From Avena insularis (taxonomy: Eukaryota > Streptophyta > Magnoliopsida > Poales > Poaceae): a stretch of DNA of 64,000 nucleotides. The DNA lies in assembly GCA_023614405.1 (NCBI GenBank), contig CM042697.1:303956323-304020322 (forward strand). Direction: 5' to 3'. Shown here piece by piece: positions 21,969-31,196 of the stretch; the stretch's first letter is position 1, and every line of letters begins with the position of its first letter. Both the position numbers and the translations under genes were made by a program. Under the pieces are notes generated by a model. It did not search any database. It had not been told where the DNA came from and saw only the letters and a list, made by a program, of their open reading frames with translations.

Positions 21969-24900
21969 GGAGGTCTTCTGTTGTCAGACGGTGGGGGTTC
22001 CAAGGAAAGTGTGGAAGACTGCCGCCTTCTTCTCGAAGGGTTTTTTGCCCTTTCCGTCGCTCTTTGCAGCGTGCTTGGGGTCAACATCCTCATCCATGTC
22101 ACTTGAATCCTTGGACTCCTCCTCCTTCTTCTTCCCCTTGCCCTTGCCTCGTGGTCTGTTCTTCTGACTTTGCTTGTAGCCGGACTCCGGGTCCTCCTTG
22201 AGGTCGTTGACGAACTTGCAATGGCGATTGGTGTCGGTGGCTTTGCCGTTGGCGTCAAGGTGTACGAGGCACGACATATCACGGTACTCCTCATAGGTTT
22301 GGGGAACACGGAGCGCTGCCGAGGTAGTTTCACTGCCTCGCTGCTGCCCATGACCAACTCCCCGTCCTCGGCCACGTTGTCCGCCATCACCTCGCCCTGC
22401 AAAGGTCATAGCGACCATGTCGGAGGTTTGCTTTTCTTCTAGAGGGGTCTTCCGCTTGGCGCTGCTATTCCTCCGTGCTTGAGTTGGAACAACCATTGTT
22501 GGCCAGGAGCCGCGAGCATCATCGTCGGCAGCTGCGAACTCACTAGCCAACTGAATCATCTGGTTCAGATCTAGATGGTGATTGTCCTGCAGGCGCTTCA
22601 GCTTATGTCGGAGCAACGTGCCCCTTTCTAACCCGTCGATGAAGGCGGCCATGGCGGTCTGAGCATGCACTCCTGCGCAGGAATTCTTCATATCCAGCCA
22701 GCAAGAGCTTACCCTTGGCGACATTGGGCTTACCCTCGGCGATCTCCACCGCATTACTGTAATCCTGCAACCAAGTAGCTGGCTTGGCAGTGTCGTCATA
22801 GGGCTCGATGGTCTTGTCAATCCGGAAACCTTTGGGGTAAGTTGTGGACCGTATCACTGGTCCAAAGCAACGTGGTCCCAGGTATGGTCCTTCCCGGGCC
22901 TCGTGGATCTTGTCCAGACGTGAACGTGCATCGTATGGCTCCGGGCTTCTTTTCTTCTTCTTACCATCAGGGGATGGGCTGCGTGAACGATGTGGGCCTC
23001 CTCCGCCATGGTGGCTGCTAGGTGGTGACAGAGGCGGAGGTGGCAGTGGGTTAGCCTTCTTGCTGTTACCCTCCTGTGAAGCCTCACGCTTGCCGTGGTT
23101 GCTTGTCGGACACGGAGGGTCGTGGCCCGACCTGCTCTTGTGTCCTTGGTTGCGCTCTCCTTCATGACGGGTCTGCTCCGTGTTGTCGTGGATGAGGATG
23201 CCGCTCTGCCTTGGTGGAGGCATATCCGTATGACGGTGAGCTTTGGTATCTTCGCAATGTCGGGGGCAGCGGGGCGGTGGAGATGGGCGACGAGGTTGGG
23301 CTTTGCCTCCATGGTCGGAGGATATGGGGATAGCATCCTTCCTGTTGCGTGCATCCCTCTGTCTTTGTTCTGACGAACTCGTCTGGGACCCGACATCAAG
23401 AGGAGATTTGTCCCTTGGCGGCTTGTGCTGGCTAGACTGGCGAAACGCTGGGTTGGACTCAAGCCTCTGAGAGGTGGCCTTTTCCTGCTGTTTCACCGCC
23501 TTGTCCACTAGGTCATAGACCTGGTTCACCACTTTGGGTGATCTATCCTGCTCCAGAAGGGTCTTGGCGACGACGAGGTTGAGGAGAGGAGTGGGCATCA
23601 CCTGCCTGCCTTCACTGTTAATGTATGGCTTGGCCTGTGCCGGCTTCAAGGGAGCCCATCCTAGGTTTCGCCGTACACCAGGATCATTGATGACGCGAGT
23701 CAGAGCCTTCTTAGCCTTCTGCTGCTGTAGCAGAGTCTTGTACTCGGCCTCCATTGCTCTAGCTTTTTCTATTGATTTCTACGCGTTGGCCATATCTCGA
23801 TCTAGCTTTGCGCCTTGCTCCGTGATAGCATGCGCTTCCTCTAGCAGCTGCATGCGCTTCTCGTCAAGCTGGACTACATTGCGAATATGAGCCACGGTCA
23901 TAGGCTCGACGAGGAGATTGCCGTACATCACTCTATCCGCTGGTGTGACTTGGGCAGCAGCAGACGTAGATGCCGGAGGCGGCGGGTTTGTGGTGTTGTT
24001 GTTGCTCGGACCGGTGCCGAGTTCCTGCGGCTGCTGCACTTGGTTGGGCGGCGGGGGCATGACCTTTGCACGATCATTGTCGGCAGCAACAGGTGGTCCC
24101 TTCCCTTTGTCCAGTGCGGTAGGCAGAGCTCGTCCGGGTTGATCTTCATCCATCGTCGTCCCAATGGTGATGAACACCTCTCGGGACGTGGTGGCTTTGT
24201 TGGCCTGCTCATCGCGCTTGTAATACTCTTCCATCTCCTGCATGGCAGACTCTAGATCCTTCAGGCTGAAGTCTATCTGCTCTGAATCTGCGCTGAAGTC
24301 GGCGTAGAGCGCGTCAATCACGGAGTCGGAGGGTGCCAGGGCTTCCTCGATGATGGGCGGTGGAGGTGCAACATCAGTGATGATGACTGGAGGTGGCGGT
24401 GCAGCTGCGGCGACGACGACCGGAGGCGGCGGTGGCTGAGGCGGAGGGGCTCCGTCAAGGAGCGCAAGAGCTGTCTGAGCTGCCTCCTCAGCCTCCGCGT
24501 AGTTGTTGACGGTGTTCACCATGCTTTCGAAGGTGAGGCGTCCTGAAGCCTGTTGCCACCTTAGCGTATGCCGGAGAAGCGTACCTTGGTCCAGTCCTTC
24601 CACAAAGTGATACATAGCATCATCATTGGGGTAGTGTGCCAGGTCGACCCGTATGCGGAGCCACCTAGCAAGGTAATCGTGGGGGTTTTCGCCTTCTCTC
24701 TGAATGCAGCGCGCCAGATCGAAGATGGTAACCATCCGACGAACCTGGATCTCTGCTGTCTAGACGCACGGGCGAAGCTGGAGGATTTGCAGCGATCTTC
24801 CACCGTTATATCCAGCATAGGGGCAGTTTGGGTGGGCCTTGAATTTTCTGATCTTTGCTGGCAAACTCCGAGGAGAGATCCGACATCGATCCTTCCATGA

Positions 24901-25180
24901 ACTTATCCTGCCCGTAGGCGGTCCGTGCGGTTCTTGATGCTCCTCCGACTCCCAGGGAACTAGTGCCCGAGTCGGTTTCGCCGATGAAGAGGTGGATATC
25001 TCTGATGGGGACGATCGAGCACCACGTAGGGTTCATCTTCGCCGGGATCCAGAATTCTTCGGGAGGGACGATCGGAACATTTCCGGAGAAGAGAACGCGA
25101 CCGATGGCTACGATTTTGCCGATTCCCGCGAAGATCTTGGTCCTCGCCCGCTGAAGAGCCTGAAGCGCCTCTTGCCCCAT
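21969..25180 (-). pseudogene. Gypsy gag, second copy, with full N-terminus
   Basis: Probable start ATG at 25180-25178, inside the primer site, giving MGQEALQALQRARTKIFAGI. A stop near 24806, then a second block from 24735 (CIQREGENPHDYLARWLRIR, EGLDQGTLLRHTLRW, and a proline-rich hinge) to a stop near 23779, then 23754-22603 (proline and arginine-rich, HGGGGPHRSRSPSPDGKKKK) and 22820-21984 (FIDGLERGTLLRHKLKRL). Two gag-core-like blocks are visible (about 24600 and 22600), which may reflect an old fusion. About 190 bp present in the first copy are missing near 22707. Confidence 0.7.
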
Positions 25181-25192
25181 GATGGGCGCCAA
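25175..25192 (-). other. Gypsy primer-binding site
   Basis: Minus-strand TTGGCGCCCATCATGGGG, two bases from the LTR end. TGGCGCC starts are typical of plant Gypsy primer sites. The gag ATG overlaps it. Confidence 0.8.
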
Positions 25193-25193
25193 C

Positions 25194-25740
25194 TGTCGTG
25201 GTATTGCCGACGAGTACGCCATGGAGGGGTCCTCACAGTGCGTGTTTAGAGACATGGGGGAAGGCGGACGGTTGGAGGGTACGAGGTTACACGGCTTACC
25301 CAGGTTCAGATCCCACAACGGTGGCGGAATCCTACTCTTGCTATAAATCACTATAATGGAAATACGCCGAGTTACAGGGATTGGTTCGCTGTGCGAGGTG
25401 ACTAGGAAGTCTAAGTTATCGTCTGAGATTGTGTCCTAAAGGCTCCCATAGGCCCGACTTACATAGTCACCAGGTCCTAGGGTTACAGGGAGAAGTCCTA
25501 TCCGGATAGGTTACAGAGTCCTACACTGCTTACAACTAGTCTAGCATGTCTTGCACTCCAAGGCTCCGGGTACGTCGGTGACTCCTCCGTAGCCTTCCTT
25601 TGTCCGGCATGGGCCTCCCTTCTGGATCCATCTAAATGGGCCGCCCAGCAGGCCATGGGCCATGCTACCAACTGTAGGCCACCCGGGTTATCCGGATAGG
25701 AGACATGCTATGAGGATACCCATATAGCATATCCCGAACA
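25194..25740 (-). repeat. Gypsy 5' LTR (547 bp)
   Basis: Bounded by TG (25194) and CA (25740) on the plus strand; in element orientation it starts TGTTCGGGATATGC. Right flank ACGCG (25741-25745) should be one half of the target-site duplication; the other half is outside the window. Contains the perfect 14-bp palindrome CCTATCCGGATAGG at 25497-25510 and a partial second copy at 25688-25700. Confidence 0.85.
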
Positions 25741-26033
25741 ACGCGGCGGTCGGCGAAGAAAGTCTCCCGGTAGAGGAGGTTGTCGGGGCTCTCAGCGTCG
25801 GAGGGATCATCCATGGCCGCGATGAAGGCCTGGATCTCGTCGGGCAGTTTGTCTGGCGTCGGCGCCGGCGGGATAGGGATGCCGCCGGCGCTAAGCGTCC
25901 ATCCCGGAGGGTTCCGCGTGTCCGGCGGTGCCATGTAGCCGGCTTCGTAGAGCATGCGCGCCTCCCAAGGCTGGAGCGTGCGTGGGCCGAAGCCGTTCGC
26001 CGCCGCACCGTCGCCGGGAAAGCGCTTGGCCAT
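25741..26033 (-). pseudogene. Putative small gene, truncated by the Gypsy LTR
   Basis: ATG at 26033-26031 opens about 97 codons (MAKRFPGDGAAANGFG, LQPWEARMLYEAGYMAPPDT, GWTLSAGGIPIPPAP) before the frame runs into the LTR. High GC, TATA box about 100 bp upstream and an untranslated leader suggest a once-expressed gene. The sequence resembles a multi-copy family of hypothetical grass proteins with an 'LSAGG.P.PP' signature, but I cannot name a function. The C-terminal part should lie left of the window beyond the element. Confidence 0.55.
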
Positions 26034-26123
26034 GGCTAAGTGGGGAAGGAGAGATGTGTGTTCGCCGGAGTTGTGGGCTGGGGAGCTGTGAGAGTGTGTG
26101 AGGAACTCCGGCGAGGGGTACAG

Positions 26124-26132
26124 CTTTTATAG
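26124..26132 (-). promoter_or_regulatory. TATA box of the truncated gene
   Basis: Minus-strand CTATAAAAG, about 92 bp upstream of the ATG at 26033, with a GC-rich surround. Confidence 0.55.
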
Positions 26133-26139
26133 GCCGAGA

Positions 26140-27139
26140 TGGGCGGCGAGGATGGGAGGGGTGTAGCGGCGAGGGCGGGAAAAGGGGAAACAGCGGGAAA
26201 TTAGTGCCTGCCAGTCTGTCGCGGGAGACGAGGCGGCGGTGGTGGTGTGGCAATTCGGCGACGCGTGGCCGAAGCGACGGGAAGTTATTGTACGGCAGTC
26301 GCCGCGTGGTTCCGAGGATGACGACGACTCGACTTTCATCGCTGACTCGGCGGGTCCACACGCCGCTTTGTTTTTTTTTTGCCGAGTTCTCTTTGTCCGG
26401 CGTTCCCAGGGCATACACGGGGATCCTGGGAATGGCCTGTGGAGTCCGGACAAAAGTTGGCCCAAATCCGGAAGAAATAAGGTTCCTGGGAACGCGACTG
26501 GGCTGATTTTCGGCGTCCGAACCTAAATTCTGCGTCTGGATCGGTGTCCTGGGTAGCCGAGTGGAGATGCTCTTACCGCTAGCGGGTGCGTGCCGGTGCA
26601 GTGTACGGTGGCATCTGGCGGCTATGGGTGGAGGGAAGCCGGGTGGTCTAGGGTTTTGGGGTAGGTCTAGGAAATTAGGGTTAGGGTTTGGGGAGGTAGA
26701 ATTAGGGTTTGGCTAGAGGGGTAGTAGGTGGTTGTGGGCTGGGCTGGGCTGGGCTCTTGGGCCTGGCCTACGGCTGCCTCCCCCCGATGCCGAAAATAGT
26801 TTTATTTATTTTATGTTTTATAAAAGCTTTACGAATAGTTTTTAGGCAAATAAAAGATCCATTCAGACTGGACCTTATGCTTTGAAATAAGAGGGGGTAA
26901 TGTAGAAAACAAAATAGGCTTTTGGAAAATAGTTTTAGGTGAATAAATGCATGATGATATCATGATGATGCACGAAGACAAAACAACAAGTGGTGGTTTT
27001 ACCCGGGGTGCTACATTAGGAAAGTGCAGAAATGGATTTGCACGTGCGACACGTGCAGGGCGACTTAGAAGGGGAACGACATGGGCATTGTAGGTACTAA
27101 TATAACAGAATATCCTGACATAACGGCTAAGATTCAAAA
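26140..27139. other. Non-coding island sequence
   Basis: Upstream flank of the truncated gene. Holds a 10-T run near 26373, degenerate TTAGGG-like motifs at 26665-26715, four GGGCT units at 26737-26756, then AT-rich sequence. No gene seen. Confidence 0.4.
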
Positions 27140-27960
27140 CTATTTGATTTGGCAATTACCCTCCCCCTCAACTTTTCGAATGCGGTGATTACATGCAATT
27201 CGGACCCCGTGATGCCTTCGCCTGCGAACTTTCGGGCTGCAAAGTAACGAACCCTCGTCAACGTCCACCAATATGAATCTTCCGATCCAGCCCACGATCA
27301 ACTCCCCATAAACTTTGTTCATTTTGTCCATGGGTAAATCAATGACCCTTGCCCAGACCTCCAGTGAGTCAAAGAAAATATCAGGACGAACAAAGCCGTC
27401 AAATTCCTTGATCAGTACCACATTAAAATTAATTGCCAGGGACCTGACCGCATCACATGTTTCTAGTCCCCCTCCGACATGAATCTGACCATAAACTGGT
27501 TGTCTCCGATGTCCTTGAATTGAGCAGGACCATGGAGGCCCCAAGCTCGTTGCATAGCACGCGCTCCAGCACACCGATCACCAGACGTTGGGGGGAGAAA
27601 ACTTTACCGACGATCGCCCAGCGCGGTTGAGGGATATTTCTAGCCTCGTCGCTCCTGATCACCAGTCATGTGGCCTCCTTGTCCGTCAGTAGAAGATCGC
27701 CCATCTTCGCCGACAATCCAGCTGCCAATTCGTCCACTCGCAAGCTTGACAGAAGCCGACGTGCCTATCCAGAGACTGATCCGTCCTTAGCCGGCGACCG
27801 TGATGAGGAAGACGCCATCTGACTCCCTCCGCGTCCATCCTTCTCAAGAACCCGACGAGAAGAACCGCTCCCCTCCTGCGTGTAGTCCAGATCTCACCGC
27901 CGAGATCCGATCCGCCGCTGAAAACCCCACCACACATAGGAAACCCTAGCACACACACGA
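27140..27960 (-). pseudogene. DUF4283 / LINE ORF1-like pseudogene
   Basis: Read in pieces on the minus strand: ARNIPQPRWAIVGKVFSPQR (27645-27585), then SLEVWARVIDLPMDKMNKVY and GELIVGWIGRFILVDVDEGS (27370-27250). This is the DUF4283 pattern found in ORF1 of plant L1-type LINEs and in related zinc-knuckle proteins. At least two frameshifts and no downstream RT seen on this strand within the window. The piece at 27958-27686 may be its N-terminus but is not diagnostic. Confidence 0.65.
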
Positions 27961-28514
27961 TCGCCTATTCGACCGCCATAGGAGTAGCTCCGTAAAACAT
28001 GGTGGACCCCTCGTAAATAATAAATTGGTAAATCTAGATAAAGTTAAGGCTACTAGCTGAATGCACGTGCTCGTTGCTACGGGATAGCGACATGTTCCAA
28101 CAAAGATGTATGAGATTGGATTATATTTGTGAAGGCCTGACTATATTTTCATTGATAAAATAGAATATATTTATTGAATTGTTGATACATGCATGGTTGC
28201 TTTGCTCTATTGTGCATGTTACTAAATAAAGCTAACGCTGCTTACAACTTCTTCTCACATGTAGCTGATCTGTAGTATACACCTTATATCAAATCCACGT
28301 GTGCAAAGCATTTAAACAAACTCTAAGGCGCACACAGTTTTCCCGTGCCAAACCGCCCGTCAAAATCTACGTTAACTAATCATCCAGTTACAAAAACAAA
28401 CGAAGACGAGAATTTTTTTGATTTAATTTCAGTCCTGTTTGTGTAGTCGGACGTAAAAGAGCCTCCTAGCAGTGCATGATCATGTAGAAGATGTCAAACA
28501 CCACGGTGGACCAT
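27961..28514. other. AT-rich non-coding stretch
   Basis: No gene seen. Contains TAGCTGAATGCACGTGCTCG-like sequence at 28046-28074, related to 30311-30330. Confidence 0.35.
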
Positions 28515-28748
28515 TCACCATGAATTGCAGGCCGGCGCTGTCCTCACCCGCCACAAAAAAGCTACAACCAGGATTTTGTTTAGCAGGTTCAGGTCCGGTA
28601 TGTTTGGCACGGCCACCCAAACCGAGAACGCTGGCCAGTTGAATCCGTCGCTGAACGACAATACATAGTCATCGTCAAAGACCACCGACCCACACTCTAG
28701 GTAGATGGTGGAGAAAATCCTCAGGCACGCCACCTCGTACCCCCTCAA
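28515..28748 (-). pseudogene. Unrecognised protein fragment
   Basis: 77-codon open frame (CLRIFSTIYLECGSVVFDDD, YVLSFSDGFNWPAFSVWVAV) with a composition that looks protein-like, flanked by stops in all frames. I do not recognise the family. Could be a chance ORF. Confidence 0.2.
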
Positions 28749-29560
28749 ACATAGGCAGAGCTTGTTCCATGCCTAGCGGCACCTGCAAACACGACCATAT
28801 GATGATGCCTGCAGGGCGACATCATATCTATAGCTACATCACTAAGATTGTTGCTAGTTCCCAATACCATGACGGCGAACGTCCATGGATGCCGCCAAGG
28901 TGGTCGTGGCTGCCTCCGAGGTGATGGCTATATGGTGCTATGTCGTCCACGGCTGCTCTCGAGCCAAGATGCAAGTGTCGTTGACAGCACAGACACACAC
29001 GGCATCACCCGACAAAATATACTACAGTATGACTGCATATATTTTGTTCCCTCTATTTAAAAACAAATCGAGCAAAACATATCTACTGGTTAAAATGAAT
29101 ACTAACTATGAAAGATTGTGTGAACTAAAGTATGTTCTACTTATAAAAATAATAATAATAAAACAATAAACTGACCAGATATCACATGCTCCTTGGATCT
29201 TCCTCTACATCGACATATCCCTTTGGGAAAACAAATCATACCATATATAGCATCCGTATTAAACAGATAGAGATGACCTACAACAAGTCTTGCAATCATA
29301 AAGCTTAACGTCGAACTGAAACCCTCTCGTGCGCCATGGCCGTATTAAACAAACAACGGGAGCATGTTAAGGGCACATGGTCAACGACAATTATAGGTAT
29401 CATCCGAAGCCATCGAATAAATGAATTAAGTTGAGCAAACAAGACTTTGATTCTGCTAGAAAGATAGAATTTGATTGTATCCATTATCAGATACCAACAA
29501 CTATTCAACACGTGGAGTGCAGCACCTATTAGTAACAATATCATGCATCCTATCAACATC
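28749..29560. other. No gene seen
   Basis: Mixed composition, AT-rich from 29000. Only short open frames without domains. Confidence 0.3.
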
Positions 29561-30047
29561 TCACTGATCAACAAAAATCTCTACATAAGAAGCCCGAACA
29601 TCTAACATAGTCGTACAATAGAAAGTCTGACCTTGGTGGAGCACCCCTGGCTGGATGGAAGTGTAGAACGACCTAGAGGACGGTAGATCTCCAACGTTGG
29701 CAACTGACACAGCCTGAGAAACGGAGTCTGAAAGAAATTGCATATTGTGCTGCATGCAATGAAGCATGCATACCTGTTCAGAGTTCAGGATGTTCCCACG
29801 GTTGAGAGTTGCACGAAACCAAAAATTTCCCATCGCATGATCCCTTGCACTGTTTGTTAGCCCATGCCCACCGGCCATGGTTGCCCTTGCCCACAGTAAA
29901 AATCCCGTGCTCAGCAGCAGAATAGCACGCTGAGTTTTTTGGGTGGGCGGCAGCGAACGCTTGATCCATTTCAATGCGCTCACGTGCTCCATTGTCCCAC
30001 CGCTTCATCAAGGATTCACCGATGTGTAGGCGGATCGCATTGCACAC
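29561..30047 (-). pseudogene. Unrecognised, possibly spliced ORF
   Basis: Two overlapping open frames (30047-29778 and 29992-29561). A GTATGC donor-like site after 29775 and a TTTCTTTCAG acceptor-like site near 29733 would allow a join. No domain recognised; may be a relic or chance. Confidence 0.2.
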
Positions 30048-30689
30048 GTTCTCCGGACATGAAGAAAGGCAAAGGGAGAGACAGAGACCTGGCCGTTTTT
30101 CTCTAGCAATCGTGCGTATGGAGGCCGGTTTTTTCTATCGTTCTGAAGAACGACAGAGTCGTAAGACACCCGGTTTTTCTCCTTTTGCACCGATCAGTTC
30201 CCTTCAGGAATACGAAAGCCAACGCGTCCACGAGAGACGTATTTACCGTGAATGGAAACGTATTTACCGCCACACAACCAACCTACCTGAAGAGAAATTA
30301 GTAGATATATATATAGCTGAATATCCGTGCATTGCCACGGCTTTTTTCTGTTATTATACATGTCTCACATCTAAATAAAAACATATACAAATTCATGTAT
30401 ATTAATCTCTTTTCGAAACTCAACTGTTAAATTATTTCATCAAGCATAATCATGGTCACGAGTCTTAAACAATTTATATCCTAAAATATTTTAAATGGTT
30501 GTCCTAGCTAAACTTTTTTTAATGAATTATTCAGTTATCCGTGAAGAGACTTTGTCACCTTCGAAAAGATAAAACAGGAACTTTCAGCAAGAGCAATCAA
30601 AGGGCTGGTTTACACGTAGGCCTTTTATGGTTCTGCATTACATGTGTGATCGATGCAAATCGGTCACACTCTAGGTTTGAACTATAGCT
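30048..30689. other. Non-coding, repeat-like
   Basis: ACGTATTTACCG occurs twice (about 30237 and 30256). AT microsatellite-like TAGATATATATATAG at 30302-30316 followed by CCGTGCATTGCCACGG (30325-30340). AT-rich to the next element. Confidence 0.35.
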
Positions 30690-30694
30690 AAAAC
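30690..30694. repeat. Target-site duplication AAAAC, left copy
   Basis: Matches 43813-43817. Confidence 0.92.
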
Positions 30695-31196
30695 TGACAT
30701 GGTTATACCCCGCGGGTGCATGACCTCATCATACCTAGTCCAGCCTAAGGAAGGCCCACGGCAAAAATACGTCGGCCCATGAAGACTTTCGGGTGGCCCA
30801 GGCCCGTGGTGCCTTCGGATCCTTGGAAAGCAAGACTAGAGTAGATAGGAAATTTAAAGGGATAAAACCCTAGAACCTGTAACCGACTAGGTCTATGCCC
30901 GGGACCTGCCTAAGTCTATATAAAGGCCAGGAGGGCACGACCTTGATCTCTCGACTCATACTTTCGCATACACACCTCCACGCCAGATTGCATCTGCGCA
31001 CCCCTGTAACCTTCGGTTCCACCGTAATCAAGAGCAGACAAGCAGGAGTAGGGTTTTCCCTCCGGGGGCCTGAACCTGGGTAAACCTCCTGTCCCCGTGT
31101 TGCTTGTTTGCTAACCGTGCCACGATCTCCAGCATCCCCATCTTCTCCAAAACCCAAGTCCATAACAATGGGCATTGATGAGATCAAACCTCGTCA
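30695..31196 (+). repeat. 5' LTR of the 13.1 kb Gypsy element
   Basis: TGACATGG to CCTCGTCA, 502 bp, pair of 43311-43812. Confidence 0.95.
30917..30924 (+). promoter_or_regulatory. TATA box of the LTR promoter
   Basis: TATATAAA; conserved in the 3' LTR at 43533-43540. Transcription would start around 30945-30955. Confidence 0.7.

Larger units (their letters stand above)
1..25740 (-). mobile_element. Tat-clade Ty3/Gypsy LTR retrotransposon, partial, with internal duplication and nested copia
   Basis: In element orientation (minus strand) the order is 5' LTR (25740-25194), primer site, gag, protease, RT, RNase H, second RNase H-like domain, integrase, then an antisense gene. The 3' LTR is outside the window. 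Order PR-RT-RH-INT is Gypsy; a second RNase H-like domain after the usual one and an antisense gene near the 3' end are features of the Tat/Retand lineage. The body is present twice: 1750-8180 matches 8177-10915 joined to 19921-23420. An Angela-type copia lies between the two parts of the second copy. Every pol segment has stops or frameshifts, so this copy is dead. Clade assignment is from architecture and motifs, not from a tree. Confidence 0.88.

Noticed and set aside
22844..23373. Long plus-strand open frames opposite gag
   Set aside because: They mirror the proline/arginine-rich gag on the minus strand; GC-rich coding DNA leaves open shadows, and no splice or domain signal supports them.
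26665..26715. TTAGGG-like repeats suggesting interstitial telomere sequence
   Set aside because: Only two or three irregular TTAGGG units in a G-rich stretch; too short and degenerate for a telomeric origin.
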